Source of the DNA: Kitasatospora acidiphila | GTDB taxonomy: Bacteria > Actinomycetota > Actinomycetes > Streptomycetales > Streptomycetaceae | Reading direction: 5' to 3' | Assembly: GCF_006636205.1 (NCBI RefSeq) | Contig: NZ_VIGB01000003.1 | Location: 7,008,501 to 7,072,500 of the forward strand | Length of the DNA stretch: 64,000 bases | Part shown: one piece after another, positions 60,744 through 64,000 of the stretch | Numbering within the stretch: position 1 is the first letter of the stretch | How the letters are laid out: each line of letters opens with the position of its first letter | Made by a program: the position numbers and the translations under genes | Notes under the pieces: generated by a model | Told to the model about the DNA's origin: nothing | Seen by the model: the letters and a program-made list of their open reading frames with translations, nothing else | Databases searched by the model: none

Positions 60744-61748
60744 ATGCGTACTCGCCATGTCTTCCACGCCGTCGACTCGCACACCGAGGGCATGCCCACC
60801 CGGGTGATCACCGGCGGGTTCGGGGTGATCCCCGGCGCCACGATGGCCGAGCGCCGGGTCCACTTCCAGCAGCACATGGACCAGTTCCGCACCCTGCTGA
60901 TGTACGAGCCGCGCGGCCACGCCTCGATGAGCGGTGCGATCCTGCAGCCGCCGACCCGCCCCGACGCGGACTACGGGGTGCTGTTCATCGAGGTCTCCGG
61001 GCTGCTGCCGATGTGCGGGCACGGCACCATCGGCGTCGCCACCGTGCTGGTGGAGACCGGCATGGTGCCGGTGGTCGAGCCGGTCACCACCGTGCGCCTG
61101 GACACCCCCGCCGGCCTGGTAACCGCCGAGGTGCAGGTGGAGAACGGTGCCGCCACCGCGGTCACCATCCGCAACGTGGCCTCGTACTCGGTCGAACTGG
61201 ACAGCAAGATCGAGGTGCCCGGCTGGGGGAGTGTCGGGTACGACCTGGCGTTCGGCGGCAACTTCTACGCGATCCTGCCGCTGGCCGAGTTCGGGCTGCC
61301 GTTCGAGCGGGCACGCAAGCAGGAGATCCTGCAGGCCGGGCTCGCTCTGATGGAGGCGATCAACACCTCCGAGCAGCGCCCGGTGCACCCGCTGGAACCG
61401 TCCTTCCACAGCGTGCACCACGTCTACCTGGCCGCTCCCGGCTCGGACGCGGCGCACTCGCGGCACGCCATGGCCATCCACCCCGGCTGGTTCGACCGCT
61501 CGCCGTGCGGCACCGGCACCTCGGCCCGGATGGCCCAGCTGCATGCGCGCGGCCAACTCCCGCTGGAGCAGGACTTCTTGAACGAGTCCTTCATCGGCAC
61601 CCGGTTCATCGGCCGACTGGTCGAGGAGACCGAGGTGGCCGGCCTGCCCGCGGTGATCCCCACCGTGACCGGGCGGGCCTGGGTCACCGGCACCGCGCAG
61701 TACTTCCTCGACCCGACCGACCCGTTCCCCGGAGGATTCCTGCTGTGA
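60744..61748 (+). CDS. lhpA: 4-hydroxyproline 2-epimerase
   Basis: The 334-residue enzyme of the proline racemase fold converts trans-4-hydroxy-L-proline to cis-4-hydroxy-D-proline, the first step of the pathway. Both catalytic cysteines are present: Cys91 in LLPMCGHGTIGVAT and Cys255 in RSPCGTGTSARMAQL. HAVDSHTEGMPTRVITGGFG and EPRGHASMSGAI are also family-typical. The start ATG has CGAAGGG upstream. Its stop overlaps the next gene's start (GTGA), so the two are coupled. Confidence 0.9.
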   Translation: MRTRHVFHAVDSHTEGMPTRVITGGFGVIPGATMAERRVHFQQHMDQFRTLLMYEPRGHASMSGAILQPPTRPDADYGVLFIEVSGLLPMCGHGTIGVATVLVETGMVPVVEPVTTVRLDTPAGLVTAEVQVENGAATAVTIRNVASYSVELDSKIEVPGWGSVGYDLAFGGNFYAILPLAEFGLPFERARKQEILQAGLALMEAINTSEQRPVHPLEPSFHSVHHVYLAAPGSDAAHSRHAMAIHPGWFDRSPCGTGTSARMAQLHARGQLPLEQDFLNESFIGTRFIGRLVEETEVAGLPAVIPTVTGRAWVTGTAQYFLDPTDPFPGGFLL

Positions 61749-63130
61749 CCGCCGAGACCGTTGCCACCGCTGCGACCGCTCGTGTGAGTGTTCCGTCGTA
61801 CAACCCCGCGGATCCGACCGACCTGGTGGTCGAGGTCCCGGCCGCCGGCGCCGATGGCGTGGCGGCCGCCGTCGAGCGGGCCCGGGCCGCGCAGCCGGGC
61901 TGGCTCGGCGCCGGGGCCGCGGCCCGTTCCGCCGCGCTCGACCGGGCCGCCGACGCGATCGCCGGGCACGCCGGCGAACTGGCCGAGCTGGTGCTTCGCG
62001 AGGTCGGCAAGCCGCTCTCCGAAGCACGCGGCGAGGTGGCCAGGACCGTGGCCATCCTGCGCTACTACGCGCAGGCGCCCTACGCCGCCACCGGTGCCGT
62101 ACACGAGACGGCGGCCGGCGCCGGGCTGCTCTTCACCAAGCGGCGACCGCACGGGGTGGCCGGTCTGGTCACGCCGTGGAACTTCCCGCTGGCGATCCCG
62201 GTCTGGAAGCTCGCCCCCGCGCTGGCCGTGGGCAACACCGTGGTGCTCAAGCCCGCGCCTGAGGCCACCGCCTGCGCGCTGCGACTGGCCGAACTGCTGG
62301 ACCTGCCGGCGGACGTCCTCACCGTGGTGCCCGGCGGCGCGGTGGAAGGCAGCGCCCTGGTCGCGGCGGCCGACGTGGTGTCGTTCACCGGCTCCACGGC
62401 GGTCGGCGGCTCGGTGGTGCGCACCAGCGCGGAGCGCGGCGTGCCGGTGCAGGCCGAGATGGGCGGCGTCAACGCGGCCATCGTGCTGCCCGGCGCCGAC
62501 GTCGAGCAGGCCGCCGCGCACCTGGCGTACGCCATCGCCGGCTACGCTGGCCAGAAGTGCACCGCCACCAGCCGGGTGATCGCGGTCGGCGACACCTACC
62601 AGCCGCTGCGCGAGGCACTCGGGAAGGCGCTGCCCGCGGTGGAGAGCGGCCCGGTGATCTCCGAGGCCGCGCGGGACCGGCTGGTCGGTGCGATCGGCTC
62701 GGCGCTGGCCGGCGGGGCGCTCGCCGTGACGGGTTGCCAAGTGCCGGACCGAGCGGGCTGGTTCATCGAGCCCACGCTGCTGGAGGGGGTGCCGCAGGGG
62801 CACCCGCTGCTGGGCGAGGAGTTCTTCGGGCCGCTGGCCGTGCTGCTGCCCGCCGCCGACCTGGACGAGGCCGTCGCCCTCGCCAACGGCAACCGGCACA
62901 GCCTCTCCGCGTCCGTGCACACCGCCGACCTGGATGCGGCGCTGGCCGCCGCCGACCGACTCGCGGCCGGCATGGTGCGGATCAACGCGCCGTCCAGCGG
63001 GGTCGACTTCCACCTGCCGTTCGGCGGCTCCGGGGCGGCCTCGTACGGGGCCAAGGAACAGGGGCAGGCGGCGCTGGAGTTCTACACCGCCAGCCGCACC
63101 GTCTCGCTGCTGCCGGCGGGGACTGCCTGA
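61745..63130 (+). CDS. Aldehyde dehydrogenase, 2-oxoglutarate semialdehyde type
   Basis: The 461-residue enzyme has the aldehyde dehydrogenase core: cofactor region VTPWNFPLAIPVWKLAPALAVGNTVVLKP, FTGSTAVGG, the general base Glu238 in EMGGVNAAIVLPGADVE, nucleophile Cys272 in GYAGQKCTATSR, and FGPLAVLLP. In the pathway it would oxidise 2-oxoglutarate semialdehyde to 2-oxoglutarate with NAD(P)+. The GTG start overlaps the epimerase stop, and the stop overlaps the next start (TGATG). Confidence 0.9.
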   Translation: MTAETVATAATARVSVPSYNPADPTDLVVEVPAAGADGVAAAVERARAAQPGWLGAGAAARSAALDRAADAIAGHAGELAELVLREVGKPLSEARGEVARTVAILRYYAQAPYAATGAVHETAAGAGLLFTKRRPHGVAGLVTPWNFPLAIPVWKLAPALAVGNTVVLKPAPEATACALRLAELLDLPADVLTVVPGGAVEGSALVAAADVVSFTGSTAVGGSVVRTSAERGVPVQAEMGGVNAAIVLPGADVEQAAAHLAYAIAGYAGQKCTATSRVIAVGDTYQPLREALGKALPAVESGPVISEAARDRLVGAIGSALAGGALAVTGCQVPDRAGWFIEPTLLEGVPQGHPLLGEEFFGPLAVLLPAADLDEAVALANGNRHSLSASVHTADLDAALAAADRLAAGMVRINAPSSGVDFHLPFGGSGAASYGAKEQGQAALEFYTASRTVSLLPAGTA

Positions 63131-64000
63131 TGGGTGGGGGCGGTGGCCTGGGCGGCGGTGGCGGCCTGGGTGATGGCGGGTCGGTGAGTGGTGGTCCGGT
63201 CAGTGGCGGGCCGGTGAGTGGCCGGTTGGTTGTCGAGACCGTCGACTACCACACGGCCGGGGAGCCCTTTCGGATCGTGTCGGCCGGGCTGCCGCCCATC
63301 GCCGGGGACACCGTGGCCGAGCGCCGGGCCATCGCCATCGGTGCCGGCGGCGAGCCGACCGACCCGCGGCCCAGCGCGCTGGACACAGTGCGCCAACTGC
63401 TCACCAGGGAACCGCGCGGACACGTGGGGATGTACGGCGGTTTCCTGGTGCCACCTGACGACGACGAGGCGCACCTCGGCGTGCTCTTCTTCCACAAGGA
63501 CGGCTACTCCACCGCCTGCGGGCACGGCACCATCGCGCTCGGCGCCTGGGCGGTGGACAGCGGGCTGGTGGCCGCGCCGGACGACGGGCGGGCGCAGGTC
63601 CGGATCGACGTGCCGTCCGGCCGGGTGACCGCCGTGGTGCACCGGGCTGCCGGGCGGACCACGGCGGTGACCTTCCGCAACGTGCCCACCCGGGTGCTGG
63701 CGCGGGGGGTGCGGGTGAGCGGGCTGTCGGGTGGGTCGGTGCTGGTCGACCTGGCGGACTCGGGGGCGGTGTACGCCTCCGTGCGGGTGCCGGAGGTGTC
63801 ACTGAGCACACTGCCGGAGCTGACCGCGCTCGGGCGTGAGATCCGTGGTGCACTGCTCGACCGCTACGAGCTGTACGGGGTGATCTTCCACCAGGAGTTG
63901 GCCGACGGTCCGTCAGGTCTGGTGCAGCGCAACGTCACCGTCTTCGCGGACGGCCAGATCGACCGCTCGCCGTGCGGTTCGGGCACCTCGGCCCGGCTGG
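63130..64000 (+). CDS. Second proline racemase-family protein (cut by window edge)
   Basis: The frame from ATG 63130 is open to the end of the window (290 codons). It matches the proline racemase fold: LVVETVDYHTAGEPFRIVSAGLP, EPRGHVGMYGGFLVPP, Cys128 in YSTACGHGTIALGAW and Cys282 in RSPCGSGTSARL. Both active-site cysteines exist, so it is a racemase or epimerase and not a trans-3-hydroxyproline dehydratase, which has threonine at the second site. The first 25 residues are a glycine-rich repeat (GGGGGLGGGGG, SGGPVSGGPVSG); GTG 63211 could be the real start. It overlaps the aldehyde dehydrogenase stop. Confidence 0.82.
   Translation, partial: MGGGGGLGGGGGLGDGGSVSGGPVSGGPVSGRLVVETVDYHTAGEPFRIVSAGLPPIAGDTVAERRAIAIGAGGEPTDPRPSALDTVRQLLTREPRGHVGMYGGFLVPPDDDEAHLGVLFFHKDGYSTACGHGTIALGAWAVDSGLVAAPDDGRAQVRIDVPSGRVTAVVHRAAGRTTAVTFRNVPTRVLARGVRVSGLSGGSVLVDLADSGAVYASVRVPEVSLSTLPELTALGREIRGALLDRYELYGVIFHQELADGPSGLVQRNVTVFADGQIDRSPCGSGTSARL

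Noticed and set aside
56729..63130. Sarcosine oxidase or opine catabolism cluster
   Set aside because: The three-subunit flavoprotein could fit either, but the adjoining epimerase with two cysteines, DHDPS-type deaminase and semialdehyde dehydrogenase match hydroxyproline breakdown better.

Overview
The window is high-GC actinobacterial chromosome, most likely Streptomyces or a close relative in Streptomycetaceae such as Kitasatospora. The evidence is two chaplin genes with a sortase-type LAxTG signal, a mycothiol ligase (mshC), a complete Pup-proteasome locus, frequent GTG/TTG starts and strong G/C bias at third codon positions. The order chaplins - mshC - metH - arc/dop/pup/prcB/prcA/pafA - FKBPs - pafBC - tatAC is, from memory, the conserved Streptomyces core order.

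Layout. 1-8.5 kb: the 5' end of a phenylacetate-CoA ligase gene, a PaaI-like thioesterase, a lone DUF397 gene, a divergent QueA-family gene, two permeases and a truncated binding protein of a PotBCD-type ABC transporter, a tnpB transposon, and a PucR-type regulator. The transposon sits exactly where the shared upstream region of the transporter operon and the regulator should be. 8.6-12 kb: tRNA-Leu(GAG), an M20 peptidase and two chaplins. 12-20.8 kb: housekeeping and unknown genes, including the trio MSMEG_4193-type phosphatase, DUF3090 and SCO1664-type protein. 20.9-30.4 kb: mshC, an amino-acid permease, a slipin, a PAC2 protein, a GNAT, a HAD phosphatase, a DsbA-like protein, an esterase and a secreted GH18-like protein. 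30.5-41 kb: metH with a structured leader, a HAD phosphatase, a peptide-binding lipoprotein, an orphan response regulator coupled to a RecB-type nuclease, a site-2 protease and a tRNA m1A methyltransferase. 41.7-56.6 kb: ferredoxin, then the proteasome locus (ATPase, depupylase, Pup, EndoVII-like protein, beta and alpha subunits, Pup ligase), three FKBP isomerases, PafBC and Tat translocase. 56.7-64 kb: a hydroxyproline catabolic cluster: three-subunit D-hydroxyproline dehydrogenase, deaminase, 4-hydroxyproline epimerase, semialdehyde dehydrogenase, and a second racemase-family gene that runs off the window. The chemistry forms a path from trans-4-hydroxy-L-proline to 2-oxoglutarate.

Five genes are each interrupted by one missing base in a run of G or C (near 9.12, 10.49, 12.90, 29.97 and 56.85 kb). 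In each case one added base restores a full family-typical protein, so consensus sequence error is the simplest reading; these genes should not be treated as truly broken without checking.

The most interesting signals outside the genes are: a shared operator-like motif over both promoters of the hydroxyproline cluster, a DasR-like site upstream of the slipin gene, a compact stem leader at metH, a near-perfect palindrome at the first FKBP gene, a predicted TnpB guide RNA whose guide lies on the pucR start codon, several short tandem repeats inside or between genes, and a set of start codons with no ribosome binding site and a -10-like box 5-7 bases upstream (likely leaderless messages).
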